A stretch of DNA of 64,000 bases from Catellatospora tritici (GTDB lineage: Bacteria > Actinomycetota > Actinomycetes > Mycobacteriales > Micromonosporaceae): positions 62,001-126,000 of the forward strand of contig NZ_JAHRCY010000013.1 of assembly GCF_019083965.1 (NCBI RefSeq), read 5' to 3'. The translations under genes and the position numbers were made by a program. Shown here piece after piece: positions 33,871 to 41,800 of this stretch; positions within the stretch are counted from its first letter, which is position 1; every line of letters begins with the position of its first letter. The notes below the pieces were generated by a model that was not told the DNA's origin, did no database searches, and was given only the letters and a program-made list of their open reading frames with translations.

Positions 33871-34320
33871 ATGTTGATCGAGGCTGAGCTCATCGCGCGT
33901 ACCATCGTCCTGTCGTCCACGAAGCTGCCGGAGGCGACCGAGGTGTGGGCATACCGCACCCTGGTCGCGGGCTACCCCGGCTACCGCAGCCGCCTGGCGG
34001 ACGCGCTGATCCGCCTGGAGCGGGTCACCGTCGACCCGGCCGACCGGCTGCGGACGTCGCAGGAGGCGGTCGCGACCGCTCGACTGATCGATCCAGTCCA
34101 GGACCATACCGCCACCGAGCTGCTGATCTGGGCACTCGACGCCCTCCAGCGCAACCTGTACGCCGCCGGGCGCCCCGCCGAAGGCCTGGCCGCGCGCCGC
34201 GAGATCATCGAGCGCTACCCGGCCGACCTGCACCGTCAGCGCGGCTGCTCGGTCAACGACTGCTACGCGGCCAGAACGCTCCCGCCCGTCGCGGAGTGGA
34301 TCGCCGACCTGGCCTCATGA
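33871..34320 (+). CDS. Hypothetical TPR-like helical protein
   Basis: 149 residues, from an ATG directly after GGAGGC (spacing unusually tight; TTG 33874 is possible). Helical repeats such as TEVWAYRTLVAGYPGYRSRLADALIRL and LLIWALDALQRNLYAAGRPAEGLAARREIIERYPADL resemble tetratricopeptide units. There is no signal peptide. The stop TGA overlaps the end of the minus-strand pseudogene. Role unknown. Confidence 0.6.
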   Translation: MLIEAELIARTIVLSSTKLPEATEVWAYRTLVAGYPGYRSRLADALIRLERVTVDPADRLRTSQEAVATARLIDPVQDHTATELLIWALDALQRNLYAAGRPAEGLAARREIIERYPADLHRQRGCSVNDCYAARTLPPVAEWIADLAS

Positions 34321-34631
34321 CCTGACCTCCCCGGCCACGGTCCGTGGGCCCTGTCCGCGAACCGTGGCCGGTCGGGAACGCAGGAAGTGCCAGAGCACAT
34401 CGGCGGCGGTAGGGCTAAGGTCCAGCTTGGCCAGCGCCTCGACCGGCGCGAACCGCACCTCGTCGCCCTCGCCGAGCAGCAGCTCGCCACCGAGCAGGTC
34501 GCGCACGACCAGGGCGGTGATGCCGCACTGGCCGCAGGACAGGTTTTCGGGACGCCAGGTCGACCGGATCCCAGGTGTCCGGTCCCCAGGACTGCTCCAT
34601 GGCAGGCCGCAGCTGCGGCAGGGTAACCATC
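34315..34631 (-). pseudogene. Frameshifted and chimeric gene remnant
   Basis: From ATG 34631 the frame reads MVTLPQLRPAMEQSWGPDTW. Near 34555-34560 a one-base shift is needed to continue into WRPENLSCGQCGITALVVRD and LLGGELLLGE. That sequence is a coherent CGQC-containing hypothetical-family N-terminus. After GE, the expected family continuation is absent. The frame runs into GDEVRFAPVEALAKLDLSPTAADVLWHFLRS, which looks like the C-terminus of a NUDIX-type protein. The locus thus appears to join two gene fragments by deletion, and also to be frameshifted. Confidence 0.55.
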
Positions 34632-34702
34632 ACCGCATCGTGCCGGGCGCCCACGATGTCGCGTCCCGGTGTGGGTCCGGGGGCGTCGGCCGCAGTGACG
34701 CA

Positions 34703-34736
34703 CACGTGTGGGGTTGTGCGCACAACCCCACACGTG
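34703..34736. repeat. Dispersed long palindrome (GGGGTTGTGCGCACAACCCC core), copy 1
   Basis: A perfect 34-bp palindrome with outer arms CACGTGT/ACACGTG. It lies in the 318-bp gap (34632-34949) between the pseudogene start and the AhpD-like gene; nothing else is recognisable in that gap. Related copies are at 42848-42895 and 60306-60347. Confidence 0.85.
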
Positions 34737-34937
34737 GGCGGCGCGAGCGTCGCCGCGCATGACCTCCGACCGGGTAAGACGGTGCGGATCGCGGTGCACC
34801 TGGAGTCGCTCGGCTCCGGCAAGGGACATCGCCCACGGGGAGACCGAGCGCCCGGACCCGTTGCCGACGCGGCTGGAGGCGTCCTGGCCCTGGTGACGGA
34901 TGGTCGACAGACCGCGCTGGCGCCGACCGGCCGCCTC

Positions 34938-34943
34938 TACCGT
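34938..34943 (+). promoter_or_regulatory. -10 box, leaderless AhpD-like transcript
   Basis: TACCGT ends 6 nt before ATG 34950, supporting this start over in-frame upstream codons. Confidence 0.5.
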
Positions 34944-34949
34944 CGCGGC

Positions 34950-35456
34950 ATGACCTATCTCGCCACCCCGGCCGAGTCGCCCCTGTACGACACCGAGGCC
35001 CCGTACATCCCCAACTACCTGCGCGTGTTCGCGCTGCGGCCGGAGGCGTACGCGGCCTGGCAGCAGCTGGCCGGGGCGGTGAGCGGGGGCATGGACCTGC
35101 GCCGCTACGAACTGGCGACGGTGGTGGCGGCCAAGCGACTCGGTTCGGACTACTGCACCCTCGCCCACAGCAAGGTGCTGCGGGAGCGGTTCTACGACGA
35201 GGAGCAGCTGCGTTCGATCGTCGCCGACCACCACGCGGCCGGGCTCGATCCGGTCGACGTGGCGGTCATGGACTTCGCGGAGAAGGTCGCCGCAGACCCG
35301 ACCACGGTCACCGAGGCCGACGTCGCGCGGCTGCGCGGGCACGGACTGTCCGAGGCGGACGTGCTGCAGGTGGTGCTGGCGGTGTGCGTGCGCCGGTTCT
35401 TCAGCGGCGTGCTGTCCGCTGTGGGCGCCGACCCCGATCCCGCACTGCTGCCGTAG
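34950..35456 (+). CDS. Carboxymuconolactone decarboxylase / AhpD-like protein
   Basis: 168 residues. A helical AhpD-fold protein with the core MDLRRYELATVVAAKRLGSDYCTLAHSKVLRERF. The usual redox CxxC pair is reduced to a single Cys in YCTLAHS, four residues before the conserved His, as in many peroxidase-related CMD proteins. The second half (DVAVMDFAEKVAADPTTVTEADVARLRGHGLSEADVLQVVLAV) is the typical CMD helical pair. It may act in peroxide or ring-lactone chemistry; with one Cys, disulfide reductase activity is unlikely. Start set by the leaderless -10 box. Confidence 0.87.
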   Translation: MTYLATPAESPLYDTEAPYIPNYLRVFALRPEAYAAWQQLAGAVSGGMDLRRYELATVVAAKRLGSDYCTLAHSKVLRERFYDEEQLRSIVADHHAAGLDPVDVAVMDFAEKVAADPTTVTEADVARLRGHGLSEADVLQVVLAVCVRRFFSGVLSAVGADPDPALLP

Positions 35457-35460
35457 CGGG

Positions 35461-35919
35461 TCAGGGAGCGGTCGGCACCGGCTCGGTGCAGGTGACGAAG
35501 TCGAGGTAGCCCTGCCGCAGGGACGGGCCGGTGCAGGTCTGGGTGGTGAACCCCGCGCCGGGGCCGGCGAAGTGGTCCAGTCGAGAGTCGGTGATCACGA
35601 TGACCGTCCCCTCGATGGTCGAGGCGTACTGGAGGGTGATCGGATCGCCCTCGACCGTCGGCCGGGTGACGACGAGTTCGGCGACGCGGCGGGCGCCGAC
35701 CGCGTCGATCAGGCAACTTCCGGCCCGCGGTGGCAACGTCTCGCCCTGGTTGAGGCGGAACACGCCGCAGGCCGCGCTTTCGGTGCCGTGTTCTGGCGGT
35801 CTGGCCGACGGACTGGCGGTCGGGCGAGGGGTGGCAGCGGCAGGGGTGCCAGTGTCGGAGCTGTCGCAGCCCGCCGTCAGTGCCAGCCCCAGGATGACGA
35901 ATGCCGTCGCGGTACGCAT
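35461..35919 (-). CDS. Putative lipoprotein
   Basis: 152 residues. A signal peptide with lipobox LTAGC (Cys18) predicts lipid anchoring on the outer face of the membrane. A Thr/Pro/Ser-rich linker (about 19-45) precedes a small domain with four further Cys (AACGVF, GSCLID, TQTCTGP, FVTCTEP), probably two disulfides. Function unknown. It ends 4 bp from the convergent AhpD-like gene. Confidence 0.82.
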   Translation of the reverse strand: MRTATAFVILGLALTAGCDSSDTGTPAAATPRPTASPSARPPEHGTESAACGVFRLNQGETLPPRAGSCLIDAVGARRVAELVVTRPTVEGDPITLQYASTIEGTVIVITDSRLDHFAGPGAGFTTQTCTGPSLRQGYLDFVTCTEPVPTAP

Positions 35920-35985
35920 GCGGTGTCCCTTCCCCGTGTCTGCGGGTGGGACGTGTCCGGCCCCGGCACCGGTTCCCGATGCCGG

Positions 35986-36057
35986 TTAAGAAGGGCCCCT
36001 TCCACTTAAGAAGGGCCCCTTCCACCACGTAAAGCGATAAGAGGGGGCCCTTCCTTA
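35986..36057. repeat. Dispersed GGGCCC-type palindromic repeat, copy 3 (tripartite)
   Basis: TTAAGAAGGGCCCCTTCC occurs twice in tandem (35986 and 36006), followed by the linker CGTAAAGCGATA and a right block AAGAGGGGGCCCTTCCTTA. The left block is duplicated relative to copies 1 and 2, so the element varies by unit number. It lies between two minus-strand genes. Confidence 0.8.
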
Positions 36058-36062
36058 CGGCT

Positions 36063-36431
36063 TCAGCGGCGGCGGTCGACGATGCTCTGGCAGGGGACGC
36101 AGTGCGTCGCCCACGGCATCACCTCGAGCCGCCCCGGCGGTACCTGCTCGCCGCAGCGCACGCACACACCCAGGGTGCCCTCGCCCAGGCGGCCCAGCGC
36201 GTCGCCGAGGCGGACGAGTTGCTCCTGCAGCGCGGCGGTGACCAGGCTGTGTTCGGCGCTCTCGGAGGCGGCGGTGCCCGCGTCGGCGGTGTCGCCGGGA
36301 CCCTGGTCGTGGATGTGTCGCAGCCAGTCGGCCTCGGTCTCGATGCGCAGCTGCTCGGCGGTGTCGTCGTAGCGCTGCCGCAGCAGCGCACCGAGCTGGG
36401 TCAGGTCGAGGTGGTCGGCAACGGCGGTCAT
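36063..36431 (-). CDS. DksA/TraR-type C4 zinc-finger protein
   Basis: 122 residues from ATG 36431 (AGGAG 5 nt upstream; the two preceding in-frame start codons overlap the SD). A coiled-coil-like N-terminal helix pair (LDLTQLGALLRQRYDDTAEQLRIETEADW) precedes the zinc finger CVRCGEQVPPGRLEVMPWATHCVPCQ (four Cys) and a basic end. Actinobacterial DksA-like proteins may bind RNA polymerase in the secondary channel; whether this one responds to ppGpp is unknown. Confidence 0.88.
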   Translation of the reverse strand: MTAVADHLDLTQLGALLRQRYDDTAEQLRIETEADWLRHIHDQGPGDTADAGTAASESAEHSLVTAALQEQLVRLGDALGRLGEGTLGVCVRCGEQVPPGRLEVMPWATHCVPCQSIVDRRR

Positions 36432-36648
36432 CATCACTCCTAACGGGATGGCTTGCGTTTGCGGCTTCCCCGCCGGTGGGCGGCTAAACCTCCGGCAAGC
36501 CGGGGGCGATGTCCCGATGCTGGCAACAGTGGCTGAGCCCCGGCTGAAAGCTTGCCGGGACGATGTTGAATGCTCTACCGCGATATTGCGCTGGCCTGCG
36601 ATGCTGTCGGGCGGTAGCCTCGGCCGTCGACCGAGGGGGCATGCCGCG

Positions 36649-36993
36649 ATGACCGAGACCCTGACCCTGTGGCGTCCGACTGGGCCGCAGGAGTTGGCGC
36701 TGGTCGAGGCGTCGGGCTGGCGTGAGTGGCCGCCGCGGCGGCCCGATCAGCCGATCTTCTACCCGGTGCTGAACGAGCGGTACGCGATCCTGATCGCCCG
36801 GGATTGGAACGTCCCGGCCTCCGGCGTGGGATATGTCACCCGGTTCGAGGTCGAGCGGCAGTTCGCGTCCCGATACCCGGTGCAGCAGGCGGGCGGGCGC
36901 GACATCCTCGAACTCTGGGTGCCCGCCGAGGAGCTGGCCGAGTTCAATCGGCACATCGTGGGCACGATCGAGGTCGTGCACGAGTTCCGCTGA
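36649..36993 (+). CDS. Conserved actinobacterial protein, ADP-ribosylation/crystallin J1-like annotation group
   Basis: 114 residues. TLTLWRPTGPQELALVEASG, the PDQPIFYPVLNERYAILIARDWNVP block and DILELWVPAEELAEFNRHIVG form a highly conserved small protein that is often labelled 'ADP-ribosylation/crystallin J1' in actinomycete genomes. The sequence shows no ADP-ribosylglycohydrolase motif, so that label is not evidence of activity. The ATG follows GAGGGGGC. Function unknown. Confidence 0.75.
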   Translation: MTETLTLWRPTGPQELALVEASGWREWPPRRPDQPIFYPVLNERYAILIARDWNVPASGVGYVTRFEVERQFASRYPVQQAGGRDILELWVPAEELAEFNRHIVGTIEVVHEFR

Positions 36994-36994
36994 G

Positions 36995-37828
36995 TCAGCC
37001 CACCGCGCGGGTCAGCCACGGCCGCAGGACGGGCAGGACGGCGGCGGCCTGCATGGCGCCCATGTGGTCCAGGCCGTCGAGCACCGCGACGTCCCAGCCG
37101 TGGGCTTCGGCGGCGGCGCGTTCGCGCAGCAGCGGTCCGGCGATGTCGACGACGACGCCGCCCCAGTCGGGGCCGTACGCGATGGTGTCGGCGGAGCCGA
37201 CGACGCACAGCCGCGGGCAGTGGACCCGGGCCTGCGCCGCGCGGTCGTCGAAGGTCCGCAGCGCCTGGTAGAGGGTGACGAACTGGCGGGTCTGGGCCTC
37301 GGTCGAGGTGACCTGGACCGTGGCCCAGTCGCCCGCGACGACCTCGCCGGGCGGCGCCGCCGGGGCGGTGGCCTTGGCGTGGGCGGCGGTGGTCACGGCC
37401 AGCATCTGCCGGTACGGGCCGTCGATCGGCGGGTAGCCGCCCATGACCAGCGCGGCCAGCCGATCGGTGCGCAGGGCGAGTTGGAGTCCGGCCAGGGCCA
37501 GCCACGAGTAGCCGTAGTAGGCGAAGCGCTGGGCGCCGGCGGCGTCGGCGACGGCGAGCAGGTCCGCGGCGACGTTGTCTGGGGTGAGCGTGTCGGGCTT
37601 GGGGTGCCGCTGGACGTGGCCCTCGTAGTCGAAGGCGATGACGCGGAAGCGGTCGGCGAGTCCGGCGATCAGGTCGCGGCCGAGTTCGGGGTCGGCACCC
37701 CAGGCGCGCATCGCGTCGGCCTGCGGGCCTTCGACCGGGTCGGGGTTGACCGCCAGCAGCAGGTCAGGGCCCTCGCCGGTGAGGTGCAGGGGCAGGTGGG
37801 CGCCGTCGTGCAGCGTCGCGTGGGTCAT
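36995..37828 (-). CDS. Alpha/beta hydrolase
   Basis: 277 residues. The nucleophile elbow is YYGYSWLALAG (Ser in G-Y-S-W-L, the usual last Gly replaced by Leu). The Asp candidate is in VVGSADTI, and the His in LDGLDHMGAM near the C-terminus. The N-terminal oxyanion region is less typical (LTGEGPDLLLAVNPDP). It is divergent from the TetR gene over a 71-bp gap with a large dyad, so it is the likely TetR target. Substrate unknown. Confidence 0.83.
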   Translation of the reverse strand: MTHATLHDGAHLPLHLTGEGPDLLLAVNPDPVEGPQADAMRAWGADPELGRDLIAGLADRFRVIAFDYEGHVQRHPKPDTLTPDNVAADLLAVADAAGAQRFAYYGYSWLALAGLQLALRTDRLAALVMGGYPPIDGPYRQMLAVTTAAHAKATAPAAPPGEVVAGDWATVQVTSTEAQTRQFVTLYQALRTFDDRAAQARVHCPRLCVVGSADTIAYGPDWGGVVVDIAGPLLRERAAAEAHGWDVAVLDGLDHMGAMQAAAVLPVLRPWLTRAVG

Positions 37829-37842
37829 CGCGGCTCCTGATT

Positions 37843-37890
37843 CCGTACGGTGTAAAGTGATGCCCCGAGACGATAGCTTACGGCGTACGG
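37843..37890. promoter_or_regulatory. Probable TetR operator region (dyad)
   Basis: CCGTACGGTGTAAAG (37843-37857) and GCTTACGGCGTACGG (37876-37890) are related inverted half-regions. Each also contains its own small CGTACG palindrome. They cover most of the gap between the divergent hydrolase and TetR genes, a typical autoregulatory layout. Confidence 0.6.
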
Positions 37891-37899
37891 AGATGCCAC

Positions 37900-38670
37900 G
37901 TGACGGTCTATGGCGGCCAGGGCGACCCCGCCCGCACCATGGCGCTGCTCTGGCGGGCGGGCACCCCGTCCGGCACCCGCACCGCCCCCGGCCCGCGCCC
38001 CGGGCTGACCGTCGACGCGATCGTGGCCGCCGGGATCGCCCTGGCCGACGAGTCCGGCCTGGCCGGGCTGTCCATGCGCGCCGTCGGGCAGCGGCTGGGC
38101 ACCTCCGCGATGGCCCTCTACACCTACGTGCCGAGCAAGCGGGAACTGCTCGACCTCATGTACGACCAGGCCCACGCCGACCTGCCCACCGGGTACGCCC
38201 TCGACGGCGGCCCGCGCGCGGCGGTGCTGGCCTGGGCCGCCGACCTGTGGGACCGCTACCTGCGCCACCCCTGGCTGCTGCAGGTCTCCTACGCCCGCCC
38301 GGTGCTCGGCCCGCACGAGCAGGTGGTGCTGGAGGCGCTGCTGGGCATCCTCGCCGAGACCGGGCTGCCCATGACAGTGCGTCGCACGGCGGTCGGCACG
38401 CTGCTGCACCTGGTCCGGGGCATGGCGCAGACGGCGGCCGAGTCGCGCGCGGCGGCCGCGGCCACCGGTGACTCCGACGAGCACTGGTGGCACGCCCGCG
38501 CCGCGCAGCTCGCCCACGTGGCTCCCGACTTCGCGCAACGCTTTCCGCACTCGACCGCGCTGGCCCAGGCCCCGGTGGGGGAGTCCGGGTACGACCCGGT
38601 CGCCATCGCGCGGGCGGCGCTGACCGGAGGACTCGACCTGCTGCTCGACGGACTCGACGCGGCGAAGTGA
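37900..38670 (+). CDS. TetR-family transcriptional regulator
   Basis: 256 residues from GTG 37900. The HTH is LTVDAIVAAGIALADESGLAGLSMRAVGQRLGTSAMALYTYVPSKRELLDLMYDQA. The N-terminal 35-residue extension before it (rich in Gly/Pro/Arg) and the C-terminal domain with HPWLLQVSYARPVLGP fit the TetR_C_1 (tetracycline-repressor-like) group. It probably controls the divergent hydrolase. About 165 bp of unusually AT-rich sequence follow before the next gene. Confidence 0.92.
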   Translation: MTVYGGQGDPARTMALLWRAGTPSGTRTAPGPRPGLTVDAIVAAGIALADESGLAGLSMRAVGQRLGTSAMALYTYVPSKRELLDLMYDQAHADLPTGYALDGGPRAAVLAWAADLWDRYLRHPWLLQVSYARPVLGPHEQVVLEALLGILAETGLPMTVRRTAVGTLLHLVRGMAQTAAESRAAAAATGDSDEHWWHARAAQLAHVAPDFAQRFPHSTALAQAPVGESGYDPVAIARAALTGGLDLLLDGLDAAK

Positions 38671-38836
38671 TCACGGAACGCAAGTTCTTTAGGCACTGAA
38701 CGCAAAAATATTTCCATACTGCGTCTCTATCTTGCGTTGGCGTGTCTACGGAGTTACGGTTCCGTCCGATCAGGCCGAACGCGACCGCTCCGCGCCCGGT
38801 AACCCGCCGTCCCCGGTGATCCCCCAGGAGTAGGTC

Positions 38837-41800
38837 ATGCCTGCCGCCAGACGTCTGCATCGGATGCTCGCCGCGCTGCTGCCCGCAGCCGTCGTGTCCG
38901 CCACCGCGCTAGCCCTGCCCAGCCCCGCCGTCGCCGACCAGACCACCATCTCGGTCGACACGCTGCGCACCGGCTGGGACGCCAACGAATCCGGGCTGTC
39001 GCCCTCGGCGGTGTCGGCCGCCGACTTCGGCCAGCTGTTCAACACCACCCTCAACGGCCAGGTCTACGCCGCGCCGATCGTGGTCAACGGCACCGTCATC
39101 GCCGCCACCGAGAACAACTGGGTGTATGGCCTCAACGCCGTCACCGGCGCCATCACCTGGTCGCGCAACGTCGGCCCGGCCTGGCCCGCCTCGGCCATCG
39201 GCTGCGGCGACCTGGTGCCCAACATCGGCATCACCAGCACCCCGGTGTACGACCCGGCCACCGCCTCGGTCTACTTCACCGCCAAGGTCAACGACGGCCC
39301 CGACGCCGACCACCCGCACTTCTACCTGCACGCGGTCAACCCGGCCACGGGCGTCGAGCGCACCGGCTGGCCGGTGACCATCCAGGGCAGCCCCACCAAC
39401 GATCCGTCCAACACGTTCAACGCCAAGACCGCCGCGCAGCGGCCCGGTCTGCTGCTGCTGGACGGGGTCGTCTACGCGGGCTTCGCCAGCCACTGCGACT
39501 ACGGCCCGTACGTCGGGTACGTGGCCGGCGTGAAGACGTCCGCGCCGCAGATGTCGACGCTGTGGTCCACCGAGGCCGGTCGCTCCAACGGCATGGCCGG
39601 GATCTGGCAGTCCGGCGGCGGCCTGGTCTCCGACGGCTCCGGCCGCATCATCGTGGCCACCGGCAACGGCGTGTCGCCCGCGCCCGGCCCCGGCACCAGC
39701 CCGCCCGGCACCCTCGCGGAGTCGGTGATCCGGTTGCAGGTCAACGGCGACGGGTCACTGGCGGCGCGGGACTTCTTCAGCCCGTACAACAACAGTCGGC
39801 TGGACCAGGACGACACCGACTTCGGCTCCGGCGGCCCGATGGCGCTGCCCGCCGGGTTCGGCACCAGCGCGCACCCGAAGCTGCTGGTGCAGGTGGGCAA
39901 GGACGGCCGGGTGTACCTGCTGGACCGCGACAACCTCGGCGGCAACGCCCAGGGTGCGGGCGGCACCGACGCCTCGGTCGGCGCCCCGGCCGGTCCCTAC
40001 AACGGCGTCTGGGGACACCCGGCGTTCTGGGGCGGCGACGGCGGCTACGTGTACACGGTGGAGAACCAGGGCTTCCTGCGCGCCTTCAAGTACGGCGTGA
40101 ACGGCTCCGGCCTGCCCGTGCTCAGCTCGACCGGGACCAGCTCGTCCACGTTCGGCTACACGTCGGGCTCGCCCGTGGTCACCTCGACCGGCACCACCTC
40201 GGGCACCGCCATCGTCTGGGTCGTCTACAGCGACGGCGCCAACGGCGCCAACGGCCAACTGCGCGCGTACGACGCGCTGCCCGTCAACGGGCGGCTCAAC
40301 CTGCGGTACTCCGCGCCGATCGGCACCGCGACCAAGTTCGCCACGCCGACCACCGACAACGGCCGCGTCTACGTCGGCACCCGCGACGGCCGGATCTACG
40401 GCTTCGGCCGCCCCACCACCGCCGCCCTGACCAGCTCGCCCACCGACTTCGGCAACGTCGCCGTGGGCAGCACCGGCAACGCCACGGTCACCGTCACCGC
40501 GACGCGCACCGTCACCATCTCGGCGATCACCACCGCGGCCCCGTTCGGCACCACCCCGCCCGCGCTGCCGGTCACCCTGAACACCGGGCAGACCCTGTCG
40601 GTGCCGGTCCGGTTCACCCCGACCGCGCCCGGCGGCGCCGCGGGCAGCCTGTCGTTCACCACCAACGCCGGCAACGTCGCGCTCGACCTGCATGGCAACG
40701 GCACGCAGACCGGACTGGGGGCGACCCCGGGGACGCTGGCGTTCGGCACCGTACCCACCGGGGCGAACAAGACGCTCAGCGTGAGCATCACCAACACCGG
40801 CACCAGCGCGGTCACCATCACCGGTGCCACCGCGCCGTCCGCGCCGTTCACGGCGACCGGTTTCCCGGCCAACGGCACCACGCTCGCGGCCGGTGCCTCG
40901 GTCTCGGTGTCGGTGAAGTACACGCCGACCTCGGCGGGCAACCACACCGGCTCGCTGTCGGTGGCCAGCAACGCGGGCTCGGTGACCGTGCCGCTGACCG
41001 GCACCGCCGTCACCGGGGCCGCCCAGCTCACCATCACCCCGAACCCGCTGAAGTTCGGGCAGGTGCCGATCGGGCAGACCGCCACCGGCACGTTCGACAT
41101 CGCCAACACCGGCAACATCACGCTGACCATCACCAAGGCGGCGCCGCCGGTGGGGGCGTTCAACACCACCACCCCGGTGTCGGAGGGGCAGCAGCTCGCC
41201 CCCGGTGACGTGATCCACCAGACGGTCACCTTCACCCCGCAGACCGCGGGTGCCCAGTCCGCCGTTTACTCGATCACCGGTGACGACGGGCAGGGCGCGA
41301 TCCTGGTCCAGCTCACCGGCACCGGCGTGACCGGAGGCACCGGGACCACCAACGTCGCGGCGGGACGGCCCACGTCCTCGTCGACGGCGCAGGCCGGATA
41401 CCCCAGCGGCAACGCCACCGACGCCGACGTGAACAGCTACTGGGAGAGCGCCAACAACGCGTTCCCGCAGTGGCTGCAGGTCGACCTCGGCTCGGCCATG
41501 GCGGTGGGCAAGGTGACGCTGCGGGTGCCGCCGGCGGCGGCCTGGGCGACCCGTACCCAGACCGTGGCGGTGTCGGGCAGCAACGACGGCAACACCTTCA
41601 ACGCGATCACCGGGGCGCAGGGCATGACCTTCGACCCGGCCACCGGCAACACCGCCAGCCTCACGTTCGCCCAGACCACGACGCGGTACGTGCGGCTGAC
41701 GTTCACCGGCAACACCGGCTGGCCCGCCGGGCAGGTGTCGCAGTTCGAGGTGTACGCGGCCGGAACCAGCGGCCCGGCCACGCTCACGGTCAACCCGACC

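Noticed and set aside
35986..36057. CRISPR-like array
   Set aside because: Only two short tandem units without spacers of constant length; it belongs to the dispersed GGGCCC family.
38671..38836. ydaO/c-di-AMP riboswitch before the large secreted protein
   Set aside because: The leader lacks the conserved aptamer elements; only an AT-rich promoter-like stretch is seen.
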